This document shows, piece by piece, positions 16,525 through 24,334 of a stretch of DNA of 29,215 bases. The stretch's first letter is position 1. Each line of letters begins with the position of its first letter. The translations under genes were made by a program, and so were the position numbers. The notes beneath the pieces are model-generated. The model saw nothing but the letters and a program-made list of their open reading frames with translations. It had not been told where the DNA came from and did not search any database. Source of the stretch: an uncultured Eubacteriales bacterium (GTDB taxonomy: Bacteria; Bacillota; Clostridia; Christensenellales; CAG-138); assembly GCA_900542615.1 (NCBI GenBank), contig UQOG01000012.1, positions 1-29,215 on the forward strand. Reading direction: 5' to 3'.

Positions 16525-16761
16525 ATGCTCACGATTTTGAATCGGGCGGAAGCCTATAGCACTTGGGATCTGGACGAACTCAACCGGGTGCGCAATCTGC
16601 TTGCCGAAAGCCAGATCGACCACCTGGTTCGCACAAATAGCATTACGAATCCCGGCCGGCAGCACGGGGTTCCCAATATCCGGGCAGCGTCTGCCTACCA
16701 ATATCGAATTTACGTGCATAAGCGGGATCTTGCGCCGGCGCAAAGGCTGATAAATCCGTAG
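16525..16761 (+). CDS. small DUF2007-like protein
   Basis: 78 residues with an AAAGGAGG ribosome site eight bases before the ATG and a good promoter upstream, so it is very probably real. It begins ILNRAEAYSTWDLDELNRVR, followed by a helix with LLAESQI, and ends YQYRIYVHKRDLAPAQRLIN. This resembles DUF2007, where a short ferredoxin-like fold ends with a strand and helix of the type YVxxxDxxxAxxLL. Those proteins are thought to be signalling or regulatory, but the function is not established. The next gene begins about 190 bases downstream after a terminator. Confidence 0.65.
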   Translation: MLTILNRAEAYSTWDLDELNRVRNLLAESQIDHLVRTNSITNPGRQHGVPNIRAASAYQYRIYVHKRDLAPAQRLINP

Positions 16762-16804
16762 CTCCTTTGGCGTCCCTTCGCCGCCCCATACGGGTTTCTA
16801 CCGC

Positions 16805-16842
16805 TGCGCCGGGATATGGCTTCCCGGCGCATTTCGCCTTTT
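16805..16842 (+). terminator. intrinsic terminator after the small gene
   Basis: A perfect 10-bp stem (16805-16814 with 16822-16831, TGCGCCGGGA and its complement) with a seven-base loop, followed by TTTCGCCTTTT. The T tract is interrupted, so efficiency is uncertain. Confidence 0.55.
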
Positions 16843-16948
16843 GCCCCCGGCAGGCCGTTGACTTTTATCCGCAGGAAGCATACAATATCCCCTGAATCGG
16901 ACAGGGATCCCTCCCCGTTCATCCAGTTTTCCCACAGGAGCCAGCAGC

Positions 16949-17518
16949 ATGGAACGCTATATCGCCATAGACGTGGAGACCCCCAACGCCGCCAATGACC
17001 GCATCAGCGCCATCGGCATCTGCACCATCGAGGATGGGGCGATCGGCTCCCGCTTCTATACCCTGGTGGACCCGGAGACCTATTTCGCTCCCTTCAACGT
17101 GCAGCTCACCGGCATCACCCCGGCTATGGTCCAGGGCCAGCCCACCTTTGGGGAGCTGTGGCCCTTCATCCGGCCCATGCTGGAAAGCGGAGTGCCTGTG
17201 GCCCATTTCGCCACCTTTGACCTGGGTGTGCTCTCCAAGTGCCTATGCCATTATGCGATCCCCTGGAAGGACCAGGTCGCCTTTGCCTGCACCTGCCAAA
17301 TGGGCCGGCGGCTGCTGCCCCAACTCCCCAATCATAAGCTCAACACCCTTTGCCAATATCTGGATATCCCCCTGGATCATCACCATGCAGGCAGCGACAG
17401 CCAGGCCTGCGGGGCGCTGCTATGCCACTACCTGGGCATGGGCGCCAGGATGGAAGAGCATATCCGCCGCTTTGATATGCAACGCCTGCGGGTCTGCCGC
17501 CCCGGGCCGGAAAAATAA
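16949..17518 (+). CDS. DEDDh family 3'-5' exonuclease (DnaQ-like)
   Basis: A free-standing DnaQ-type exonuclease of 189 residues. All catalytic residues are visible: Asp8 and Glu10 (IAIDVET), Asp91 (VAHFATFD), and His145 and Asp150 (HHAGSD). The order and spacing fit the DNA polymerase III epsilon / RNase T group. The segment LPNHKLNTLCQYLDI matches the conserved PNxKLxTL element. An AGGAG site precedes the ATG. It differs from the nearby Cas2-fused DnaQ in keeping every catalytic residue. The normal role is probably DNA repair or proofreading; a part in trimming prespacers is possible but unproven. Confidence 0.88.
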   Translation: MERYIAIDVETPNAANDRISAIGICTIEDGAIGSRFYTLVDPETYFAPFNVQLTGITPAMVQGQPTFGELWPFIRPMLESGVPVAHFATFDLGVLSKCLCHYAIPWKDQVAFACTCQMGRRLLPQLPNHKLNTLCQYLDIPLDHHHAGSDSQACGALLCHYLGMGARMEEHIRRFDMQRLRVCRPGPEK

Positions 17519-17538
17519 ACGCCCGAGGGCGTTTTTTT
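17518..17538. terminator. bidirectional terminator between convergent genes
   Basis: AACGCC and GGCGTT pair around a short CGAG loop with TTTTTTT on the plus side and TTTATTTTT on the minus side. It lies directly between the exonuclease stop (17518) and the stop of the convergent hydrolase gene (17537), so it can serve both. Confidence 0.8.
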
Positions 17539-18352
17539 ATAGCCCCCGGGCTTTCAGCTCCCGCACCATATCCACATAAACGTCGCAAATGTCCAATATG
17601 CCTTTCCCCCGCTGTTTGAAGGGCCGCCTGCGGAAATCCACCTCATCCAGGTGGGAGATCCCGCGCCCTCCCGGGCCATGCAGCACATGAGACGCCTGCC
17701 CCCACTGGGCGGAACTTGCGGATACCAGCCCGTCGTTGTCCCCTTCCAGCCATTGGATGATCAGATTGGCTGTGCCCAGGTAGATGTCGCTCCATGGCGC
17801 CGCCATCACGCAGGCATAGCTTTGATAAAACACCTGAGGATGGTCGGGATATGCCCTGTTGAACGCCGCCATGGCGGCGGTGGAAAAGCCCTGGCAAACC
17901 GCCAGGAAGTCCGGCTTTCTATCCCCGACCAGCCGGATCCAGTTGTTTACCGCCAGGGCAGCCAGGCTGAATAGGGGCCGGGGCGCTTCCAGCAGCCGGT
18001 CGATCACCCGGCTGCCCCGATGGGGCGTTCCCACGGTGGTGATACTGGCGATCTTATCCCCCATCCCCAGGCCGGAAGCCAATACCCTGGCTTCCAGGCC
18101 CCCCTTGGAATGGGCGATGATATTCACCTTTTCGGCCCCGGTCTCCGCCAGGATGTCCAAAAGCCGCCTTTTGAGGAACCGGGCGTTCTCAGTAACCTTG
18201 CCCCAGCCATCCTGTTGGCCATAGTACAGGGCCGCCCCGTGGGCCTCCAGCGCGCCGGGGATCCGGCCCCAGTACAGGGGCCGCTTCAAGTCCCGAAAGC
18301 CCGCGCCGTGAAGCAGCAGAATGGGATAACGGGTCTTGCAGCGATCGTCCAT
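17537..18352 (-). CDS. alpha/beta hydrolase, triacylglycerol lipase-like
   Basis: 271 residues. The N-terminus YPILLLHGAGFRD carries the oxyanion-hole HG motif. The nucleophile elbow is AHSKGG with Ser82. Likely acid residues are Asp205 or Asp207 (EGDNDGLVS), and the catalytic His is His234 (GISHLDEVD). This pattern is that of bacterial class-2-type lipases and esterases. No signal peptide or membrane segment is seen, so it is probably intracellular. It starts 21 bases after the second ABC exporter gene with an AAAGGAGC ribosome site, as the last gene of that operon. The substrate is unknown. Confidence 0.85.
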   Translation of the reverse strand: MDDRCKTRYPILLLHGAGFRDLKRPLYWGRIPGALEAHGAALYYGQQDGWGKVTENARFLKRRLLDILAETGAEKVNIIAHSKGGLEARVLASGLGMGDKIASITTVGTPHRGSRVIDRLLEAPRPLFSLAALAVNNWIRLVGDRKPDFLAVCQGFSTAAMAAFNRAYPDHPQVFYQSYACVMAAPWSDIYLGTANLIIQWLEGDNDGLVSASSAQWGQASHVLHGPGGRGISHLDEVDFRRRPFKQRGKGILDICDVYVDMVRELKARGL

Positions 18353-18373
18353 GATCCGCTCCTTTTCTGGCTG

Positions 18374-20272
18374 CTATGCCTCCTTGGCAAAGGAGCCTGT
18401 ATACAGCCGGTAATACCGCCCCTGCTGGGCGATCAGATCGTCGTGATCCCCACGCTCCACAATGCGGCCCTGCTCCAGCACCATGATGGCCTTAGCGTTC
18501 TGCACCGTGGATAACCGGTGGGCGATGACGAACACCGTGCGGCCTTCCATCAGCCGGTCCATGCCCTCCTGGACGATGGATTCGGTACGGGTATCGATGG
18601 AGCTGGTGGCTTCATCCAGGATCATCACCGGCGGATTGGCCACCGCCGCCCGGGCGATGGAGAGCAGCTGCCGCTGGCCCTGGGATAGGCCGCTGCCGTC
18701 CCCTTCCAGCACCGTGTCGTAGCCGTGGGGCAGCCGGATAATGAAATCATGGGCATTGGCCAGCTTGGCCGCGGCGATCACGTCCTCGTCCGTGGCGTCC
18801 AGCTTGCCGTATCGGATATTATCCATCACCGTGCCGGTAAACAGGTTGGTATCCTGGAGCACCATGCCCAGGCTTCGCCGCAGATCCCGTTTGCGGATCT
18901 CCCGCACGTCGATGCCATCGTAAAGGATCTGGCCTTGGTTAACATCGTAAAACCGGTTGATCAGATTGGTGATGGTGGTTTTCCCCGCGCCGGTGGCCCC
19001 TACAAAGGCGATCTTCTGGCCGGGCTTGGCATAAAGGGATACATCGTGCAATACCAGCTTATCCTCCACATAGCCAAAGTCCACGTGGATCAGCCGCACA
19101 TCCCCTTGCAGCCGGGTATAGACGGCCTGGCCGTCCTCGTCCACCCGCTTCCAGGCCCATTTGCCTGTGCGGACCTGGCTTTCCGCCAGGGAGCCGTCCG
19201 CTTCCTCCCGCACCCGCACCAGGGTCACGGTACCCTCGTCGGATTCCGGCTCCTCTTCCATCAGCTTGAAGATCCGCTGGGCGCCCGCCAGGGCCATTAC
19301 CACGGAGTTGAGCTGCTGGGATATCTGGTTGATGGGCATGACAAAGCTGCGGGTCAATTGCAGGAAGGAGGCGATGGTACCCAGGGTGATGGCCCCGATC
19401 CCGCCAATGGCCATGGCGCCGCCTGCAATGGCCACCACCACGTACATGAGATAGCCCAGGTTGCCCATGATGGGCATAAGGATGTTGGCGAACCGGTTGG
19501 CGTTGGTGGCGTTCCGGCACAGATCCTCGTTCAGCTTGTCAAAATCCGCCTTGGCCGCTTCTTCGTGGCAGAATACCTTTACCACTTTCTGGCCGTTGAT
19601 CATTTCCTCGATATAGCCGTTGACCGTGCCCAGGGACCGCTGCTGCTCCACAAAGAACCGGCCGCTTTGCCCGGCGATTTTCTTGGTGACCTGCAGCATA
19701 AGCACGATGCAGATCAGCACCAGGACAAACAGCACCGGGCTCAGGCTCAGCATGGCGCCGCTTACCGCCAGGATGGTCACCCCGGAGGATACCAGGTTGG
19801 GCAGGGATTGGGAGATCATCTGCCGGAGGGTATCGGTATCGTTGGTATAGTGGCTCATCACATCCCCGTGGGTATGGGTATCAAAATACTTCACGGGGAG
19901 GGTCTGCATGTGGGCGAACATATCGTCCCGGATGGTCATCAGCACCCCTTGGGATACCTTTACCATCAGCCGGTTATAGGAGAAGCTGGCAATGATGCCC
20001 GCCAGGTAAATGCAGGCCATCTGCAGCAGCGCCCCTGCCAGCGGGCTGTAATCCGGCACGGCCTGCTGGAGCATGGGCGCGATATAATCATCGATCAGCT
20101 GCTTGAGGAACAGGGAGCCCGCTACCCCGGCTACCGAGCTGACCAGGATGCAGATCACCACCAGGATGCAGCGCAGCTTATAGGGCTTAAATACATAGCC
20201 AAGCAACCGCTTTATGGTTCTTTTATCAAATTTTTGTCCGGGCATCCGAACGCCGCGGGGTATTTTATTCAT
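18374..20272 (-). CDS. ABC exporter half-transporter with consensus ATP site
   Basis: 632 residues: six-helix transmembrane domain (about 30-330) then a nucleotide-binding domain. Walker A reads GATGAGKTT, the signature is LSQGQRQLL, Walker B VMILDEATSSID has the catalytic Glu, and the switch His is present (VIAHRLST). An insertion of about 45 residues between the two domains is rich in Glu, Arg and Asp. The ATG at 20272 overlaps the end of the upstream ABC gene (ATGAATAA) with a GGGAGGGG site. It most likely forms a heterodimer with the product of that gene, of the LmrCD / BmrCD multidrug exporter kind. The exported substrate is unknown. Confidence 0.92.
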   Translation of the reverse strand: MNKIPRGVRMPGQKFDKRTIKRLLGYVFKPYKLRCILVVICILVSSVAGVAGSLFLKQLIDDYIAPMLQQAVPDYSPLAGALLQMACIYLAGIIASFSYNRLMVKVSQGVLMTIRDDMFAHMQTLPVKYFDTHTHGDVMSHYTNDTDTLRQMISQSLPNLVSSGVTILAVSGAMLSLSPVLFVLVLICIVLMLQVTKKIAGQSGRFFVEQQRSLGTVNGYIEEMINGQKVVKVFCHEEAAKADFDKLNEDLCRNATNANRFANILMPIMGNLGYLMYVVVAIAGGAMAIGGIGAITLGTIASFLQLTRSFVMPINQISQQLNSVVMALAGAQRIFKLMEEEPESDEGTVTLVRVREEADGSLAESQVRTGKWAWKRVDEDGQAVYTRLQGDVRLIHVDFGYVEDKLVLHDVSLYAKPGQKIAFVGATGAGKTTITNLINRFYDVNQGQILYDGIDVREIRKRDLRRSLGMVLQDTNLFTGTVMDNIRYGKLDATDEDVIAAAKLANAHDFIIRLPHGYDTVLEGDGSGLSQGQRQLLSIARAAVANPPVMILDEATSSIDTRTESIVQEGMDRLMEGRTVFVIAHRLSTVQNAKAIMVLEQGRIVERGDHDDLIAQQGRYYRLYTGSFAKEA

Positions 20273-22010
20273 CAAAATCCCCTCCCTTCATCTGGGAATG
20301 GTACACTTCCTGATAAATGGTATTGGTGGCCAGCAAGGTTTCATGGTTGCCGATCCCATTGATGCGGCCCTTATCCATCACGATGATCATGTCCGCGTCC
20401 TGCACGCTGGCAACCCGCTGGGCGATGATCAGCTTGGTGGTATGGGGGATCCGGGTCATAAAGGCCTGGCGTATAGCCGCGTCGGTGGCGGTATCCACCG
20501 CGCTGGTGGAATCGTCCAGGATCAGCACCTTGGGCTCCTTGAGCAGGGCCCGGGCAATGCATAGCCGCTGCCGCTGGCCGCCGGATACGTTGGTACCGCC
20601 CTGTTCGATGTAGGTATCATACCCATCCGGGAAGGTGCGGATGAAGCCGTCCGCCTGGGCCATTTTACAGGCCGCTTCCAGCTGCTCCTGGGTGGCGTCC
20701 GGATTGCCCCAGCGCAGGTTTTCCTTGATGGTGCCGGAAAAGAGCACGTTCTTTTGCAATACCATGCCGACGGCCTTGCGCAGGGTCTCCAGGTCGTATT
20801 CCCGCACGTCCCTGCCGCCCACCTTGACCGCGCCTTCCGTCACATCGTACAGCCGGGGAATCAGCTGCACCAGGGAGGACTTGCCCGCGCCCGTGCCGCC
20901 GATGATCCCCACCGTGGCGCCGGAGGGAATGTGCAGGTCGATATCCTTCAGGCACATCTCCTGGGCATCCTTGGCGTAGCTGAAGGATACGTTATCAAAA
21001 TCGATGGCGCCGTCCACCGGCTCCTCCAGGGCTTCCGGTCCCGCGATCGCCGGGCCGGTAATATCGCTCTTTTCATCCAGCACCTCCGCCACACGCTCAG
21101 CGCTGGTCCGGGAGATGGCGATCATCACCACGATCATGGACAGCATCATCAGGCTGGTGAGGATCTGGATGGAGTAGGTCATCACGGTCATCAACTCGCC
21201 GGTGGTCATGGTGCCCCCTACGATAAAGCCCGCGCCCAGCCAGCTGGCCCCCAGCATACAGCCATATAAGGCAAACTGCATCAAGGGCATGGAAAAGCTT
21301 AGCATCCGCTCCGCTTTGGAGAAGTCCCGATAGATCCGTTCGGATACCTGGTTAAACTTCTCCACCTCGTGCGCTTCCCGCACATAGGCCTTCACCACCC
21401 GCACGCCCCGCAGGTTCTCCTGCACCACGTTGTTGAGCTTATCATAGGTTTTGAACACCCGCTCAAAAATGGGATGGGCGCGGGACATGATAAAATATAA
21501 GCCCACGGCCAGCAGGGGGATGGCAGCCAGGAAGATGACGGCGATGTTCTGGTTGATCTTTAACACCATCACCAGGGAAAACAAGAACATCAACGGGCTG
21601 CGAACCGCCACCCGGATCACCATTTGATAGGCGTTTTGGATGTTGGTAACGTCGGTGGTCAAGCGGGTGACCAGGCTGGCTGTGGAAAACCGATCAATGT
21701 TGGAAAAGGCATAGTTCTGCACGGTGTAATACATATCCTTGCGCAGATTTTTTGCAAACCCGGCGGATGCGCTGGCGGCAAAATGGCCGGACAGGGCGCC
21801 GAACACCAGGGCCAACAAGCAGCTGACGGTCAGGATGCCGCCCACCTTCAGGATGGCGGACATATTGCCCGCATCCACCCCGTCGTCGATCAGGCGTATC
21901 ATTAGGAAGGGGATGAGCACCTCCATAACCACTTCCAGGGACACGAACAGCGGCGCGAAAAAGGAATCCCGCTTATATTCCCGCACGCTGCGCAACAGCT
22001 TTTTTACCAT
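20265..22010 (-). CDS. ABC exporter half-transporter with degenerate ATP site
   Basis: 581 residues: six-helix membrane domain and ATPase domain. Walker A is GGTGAGKSS and the signature VSGGQRQRL is good. Walker B ends LILDDSTSAVD, with Asp in place of the catalytic Glu, and the switch His is Gln (LIIAQRVAS). These two changes are typical of the degenerate-site half of heterodimeric exporters, so it should pair with the downstream gene. ATG at 22010 is chosen over 22016 because GGAGG stands seven bases before it. A long untranslated leader precedes it. It is the first gene of a three-gene operon. Confidence 0.93.
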   Translation of the reverse strand: MVKKLLRSVREYKRDSFFAPLFVSLEVVMEVLIPFLMIRLIDDGVDAGNMSAILKVGGILTVSCLLALVFGALSGHFAASASAGFAKNLRKDMYYTVQNYAFSNIDRFSTASLVTRLTTDVTNIQNAYQMVIRVAVRSPLMFLFSLVMVLKINQNIAVIFLAAIPLLAVGLYFIMSRAHPIFERVFKTYDKLNNVVQENLRGVRVVKAYVREAHEVEKFNQVSERIYRDFSKAERMLSFSMPLMQFALYGCMLGASWLGAGFIVGGTMTTGELMTVMTYSIQILTSLMMLSMIVVMIAISRTSAERVAEVLDEKSDITGPAIAGPEALEEPVDGAIDFDNVSFSYAKDAQEMCLKDIDLHIPSGATVGIIGGTGAGKSSLVQLIPRLYDVTEGAVKVGGRDVREYDLETLRKAVGMVLQKNVLFSGTIKENLRWGNPDATQEQLEAACKMAQADGFIRTFPDGYDTYIEQGGTNVSGGQRQRLCIARALLKEPKVLILDDSTSAVDTATDAAIRQAFMTRIPHTTKLIIAQRVASVQDADMIIVMDKGRINGIGNHETLLATNTIYQEVYHSQMKGGDFDE

Positions 22011-22140
22011 GTGCATACCTCCAATCCAATCAACAGGCCGCCAAGGTTGGCCGCTTTATACCCCAAGGCAAGTGCAGGGGGAAGCGTCCCGGCCTAAGAT
22101 ACGACGCAATGGTCCGATACCTTGCCGGCCTGGCTCTAAC

Positions 22141-22186
22141 AAAACATAAAAAGTAGCGGCACCCTTTGGAAGCAGCCCCGGTTGCC
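22141..22186 (-). terminator. candidate attenuator in the ABC operon leader
   Basis: On the minus strand GGCAACC (22180-22186) can pair with GGGTGCC (22158-22164), six of seven pairs, followed a few bases later by CTTTTTATGTTTTG. It lies inside the roughly 285-base leader between the promoter at 22301-22329 and the ATG at 22010. A 68-codon frame from GTG 22262 to 22056, without a strong ribosome site, runs through the hairpin. The layout resembles ribosome-mediated attenuation known for a Bacillus multidrug ABC operon (bmrBCD). The stem is weak, so this is only a candidate. Confidence 0.35.
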
Positions 22187-22300
22187 CGGCAAGCTGCGAT
22201 CCATTGCCGCTTTCTTTCAATTGAAAAGCACCGGCATAGGCATTTGCCGGCGGCTGGGCCACGTAGGAAGGATGCTTCCTATAGTATGCCCTGCTATATT

Positions 22301-22329
22301 ATGATAGCGAGGAAAAATTATATAGTCAA
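22301..22329 (-). promoter_or_regulatory. sigma-A type promoter of the ABC exporter operon
   Basis: Minus-strand TTGACT (22324-22329), a 17-base AT-rich spacer and TATCAT (22301-22306). The transcript would begin near 22294 and include a leader of about 285 bases before the first ABC gene. Confidence 0.65.
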
Positions 22330-22852
22330 CCGGCGTTGGAAAATATCACAATTTCGCCAAGAAAACCTTTCTTTTTGTGCTTCCGAAATGCCGGTGTTGC
22401 CGGATCTACCCGGTTTGCCGCCGGTTTTCCATTCTCTTGCATCCCTTTTGCGCCGCGCCATTCCGGTATCGGCCCACTCAGCCAGGCCGCCCCCCCCGGA
22501 TACGGGCGGGCGCTCTTGCCGTCCAGCCGCCCTTTTTCATCCGTCCGGCCCGCTCCAGGCGCGGGCCAAAGGGGCGCGGCGTTGCAGACGGCGGAACGCC
22601 CGTTTCTCCCTCCTAGGAGAAAATCGGAGGGTAACGCTCTCCCCCAGGCGCAGCGCAAGCCGTCCCAGAGCATGGGCGCGGGCTGTCAACAAAACGGCCC
22701 CTTCGCTCCTTCGCGTCCCTGCGCAGAATGAACGCTACGCGGGGATATCCTTGCCCGGCAAGCCGCTTTGCGGGTTTGGACTGCCGCCAAATCCGACAGA
22801 AGCCGCCGGGGCTGCGGCCCGGGAGCCCCAAGGGGGTTTCCCAACGCCATGC

Positions 22853-22874
22853 AAGCCGCCCCAGAGGGCGGCTT
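22853..22874. repeat. 22-bp palindrome, copy 1
   Basis: AAGCCGCC, loop CCAGAG, GGCGGCTT. It is identical to 23074-23095. It is joined to the 52-bp element, so both are probably modules of one composite repeat. Confidence 0.75.
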
Positions 22875-22925
22875 CAGGCTGTCGAAAAAGTGGCTTGCGC
22901 CACTTTTTCGAGGTTTTCATAGCTC
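22874..22925 (-). repeat. 52-bp dispersed hairpin element, copy 2
   Basis: Identical to the reverse complement of bases 1-52. The internal stem is at 22885-22910. It adjoins a 22-bp palindrome, whereas copy 1 adjoins a different palindrome, so the 52-bp part is the conserved module and the next hairpin is variable. A third, partial copy of its right end (TTTTTCGACA followed by CTGA) is at 23059-23074 and again adjoins the 22-bp palindrome. Confidence 0.8.
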
Positions 22926-23073
22926 CCTTGCGCCTACGGCGCGGCCAGGGAGCTATGCAGGGAAACCCTTGCTACGCAAGGCTTTTTGCGGATTTGCCGT
23001 ACATGCCGCCAAATCCGATTAAAGCCTAAAAGGGCCGCGATCTTCCATTCGCCAGAGGTTTTTCGACAAGCTG

Positions 23074-23095
23074 AAGCCGCCCCAGAGGGCGGCTT
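23074..23095. repeat. 22-bp palindrome, copy 2
   Basis: Same 22 bases as 22853-22874. It is preceded by a partial copy of the 52-bp element and lies just downstream of the spore protein gene ending at 23128, where it could also serve as a transcript-ending or stabilising hairpin. Confidence 0.75.
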
Positions 23096-23127
23096 GCGGT
23101 TTCTCGTTCTTTTCGGAAAGGGACAGG

Positions 23128-23331
23128 TTATTTCATCATGTTGCCGCCCATGTTGCTTTCCGCATAGGCGATCATGCGCTTCACCATCTCGCCGCCGATG
23201 GAGCCGGCTTCCCGGGCGGTGATGTCGCCGTTGTAGCCCTGCTTCAGGTTCACGTTCAGGGAGCTGGCCACCTCGGTCTTCAGGGACTGGAGCTTGGCCT
23301 TGTTGCTGCTGGTGCTGCTATTGGTATTCAT
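23128..23331 (-). CDS. alpha/beta-type small acid-soluble spore protein
   Basis: 67 residues, a DNA-coating protein of the dormant spore. After a Ser/Asn-rich start come KTEVASSLNVNLKQGYNGDI and EAGSIGGEMVKRMIAYAE, the two conserved blocks of the family. TEVASSL is the expected cleavage site for the germination protease. The ATG is preceded by AAAGGAGAA. The protein ends with a short Met/Gly-rich tail. It lies 44 bases after a closely similar gene, so the pair arose by duplication. Expression is expected in the forespore. Confidence 0.95.
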   Translation of the reverse strand: MNTNSSTSSNKAKLQSLKTEVASSLNVNLKQGYNGDITAREAGSIGGEMVKRMIAYAESNMGGNMMK

Positions 23332-23375
23332 GTTGGTTCTCCTTTCTTTTCATTTATATTGTGCGCTGGCCGCAC

Positions 23376-23570
23376 TTACTTTTTCATGTTGGATTCGGCG
23401 TAGGCGATCATGCGCTTCACCATTTCGCCGCCGATGGAGCCGGCCTCCCGGGAGGTCAGGTCGCCGTTGTAACCCTGCTTCAGATTCACGTTCAGGGAGT
23501 TGGCCACTTCCATCTTGAAGTTTTCCATGGCCTGCCTGGACTCGGGGATCAATACACTGTTTCGTGCCAC
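23376..23570 (-). CDS. alpha/beta-type small acid-soluble spore protein
   Basis: 64 residues with the same two blocks as its neighbour: KMEVANSLNVNLKQGYNGDL and EAGSIGGEMVKRMIAYAE. The GTG at 23570 is chosen because AAAGGAGGTGA stands about nine bases upstream. The frame is open for another 70 codons upstream, but the residues there do not belong to the family. The start ARNSVLIPESRQAMENFK is typical of the longer N-terminal type. Confidence 0.95.
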   Translation of the reverse strand: MARNSVLIPESRQAMENFKMEVANSLNVNLKQGYNGDLTSREAGSIGGEMVKRMIAYAESNMKK

Positions 23571-23605
23571 TGTGGTTTCACCTCCTTTGCTCGGTGATGT
23601 AGCTT

Positions 23606-23634
23606 TAATTTGACCCGATCTCATAAATTTATGA
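23606..23634 (-). promoter_or_regulatory. possible sigma-G promoter of the spore protein genes
   Basis: Minus-strand TCATA (23630-23634), 17 bases, then CAAATTA (23606-23612), which loosely fits the forespore sigma-G pattern GHATR-N17-CATNHTA. The assignment rests mainly on the gene's family and the position about 40 bases before the start codon. Confidence 0.3.
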
Positions 23635-23823
23635 ATGGTAATATATGCGCTCATTGGTGGATCGCTTTCATTTTTGATGGCCCGCGTCCAGCGCGCCATC
23701 GGCGTTTGATTGGTTCGCCCTCCGATCGCAGACATGTGTGTGTAAAGCGCGGCCAAAATTTGAAATTTTTTATGTTTCTTTGCCAAATCCAGGGCCCGCG
23801 CCTGTCCCTTTCCATGTTATTCC

Positions 23824-23852
23824 TTGCCAGCCATAGGATTTTGGGGTAAAAT
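23824..23852 (+). promoter_or_regulatory. sigma-A type promoter of yloU-yloV-recG
   Basis: TTGCCA (23824-23829), a 17-base spacer and TAAAAT (23847-23852). Transcription would start near 23859, about 50 bases before the ATG at 23909. Confidence 0.65.
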
Positions 23853-23908
23853 ACAAACGTAATAATATGCTTTATGATTGGCGATTACATTTTAAAGGAG
23901 GTTTGCAC

Positions 23909-24268
23909 ATGGCAGGCACGATCATCAACGAGCTTGGACGTATCACCATAGAAGAGGACATTCTGGCGAACATCGCGGGCTATGCCGCAACGGAAAACTA
24001 TGGCGTTGTGGGTATGAATCCCCGCACCGCCACCGATACGTTCTTGCAGCTGGTAGGCAATGATACCAATCGCAAACGGGGCGTGAAAATCACCTTCCTG
24101 GGGGACGGCAATGAAGCGGATGTGGATCTGTTCGTCACCATGGTCTATGGCGTTTCCTTACAGGTGGTGGCAAAAAATACCATCGACAATGTGCGCTATC
24201 GGGTGGAGGAAATGACCGGCATCAAGGTCAACAGCGTAAACATCCACGTGGAAAACATCACCGCTTGA
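23909..24268 (+). CDS. Asp23/Gls24 family protein, YloU-like
   Basis: 119 residues from an ATG with AAAGGAGG seven bases upstream. Family features are the start GRITIEEDILANIAGYAA, the middle GVKITFLGDGNEADVDLFVT, and the end VEEMTGIKVNSVNIHVENI. Members are small cytoplasmic proteins linked to the cell envelope and to alkaline or envelope stress. The gene is followed by yloV, the same order as in Bacillus. The precise role is unknown. Confidence 0.93.
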   Translation: MAGTIINELGRITIEEDILANIAGYAATENYGVVGMNPRTATDTFLQLVGNDTNRKRGVKITFLGDGNEADVDLFVTMVYGVSLQVVAKNTIDNVRYRVEEMTGIKVNSVNIHVENITA

Positions 24269-24334
24269 TCCCTTGGATCCAAGCGGCCGATTCTTGCGCG
24301 TCTATTTGGCGCGCCCTTTGGGAGGATTCATAAT

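Larger units (their letters stand above)
22330..23127. other. repeat-rich non-coding region
   Basis: About 0.8 kb of GC-rich DNA with open frames but no recognisable protein and no ribosome sites. It contains the second 52-bp element (22874-22925), two identical 22-bp palindromes (22853-22874 and 23074-23095) and a hairpin formed by AGCTCCCT (from 22921) and AGGGAGCT. It also holds two diverged copies of a segment containing TTTGCGG and TGCCGCCAAATCCGA (about 22776-22805 and 22988-23030). The content looks like stacked intergenic repeats. Confidence 0.6.

Noticed and set aside
18725..20362. A 545-codon plus-strand frame rich in His, Gly and Gln
   Set aside because: It lies opposite the ABC exporter gene, has no family features and is an antisense by-product of GC-rich codon use.
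22166..23029. A 287-codon plus-strand frame across the gene-free stretch
   Set aside because: It runs through the repeat modules and the minus-strand promoter, has no ribosome site and a Pro/Arg/Ala-rich composition.
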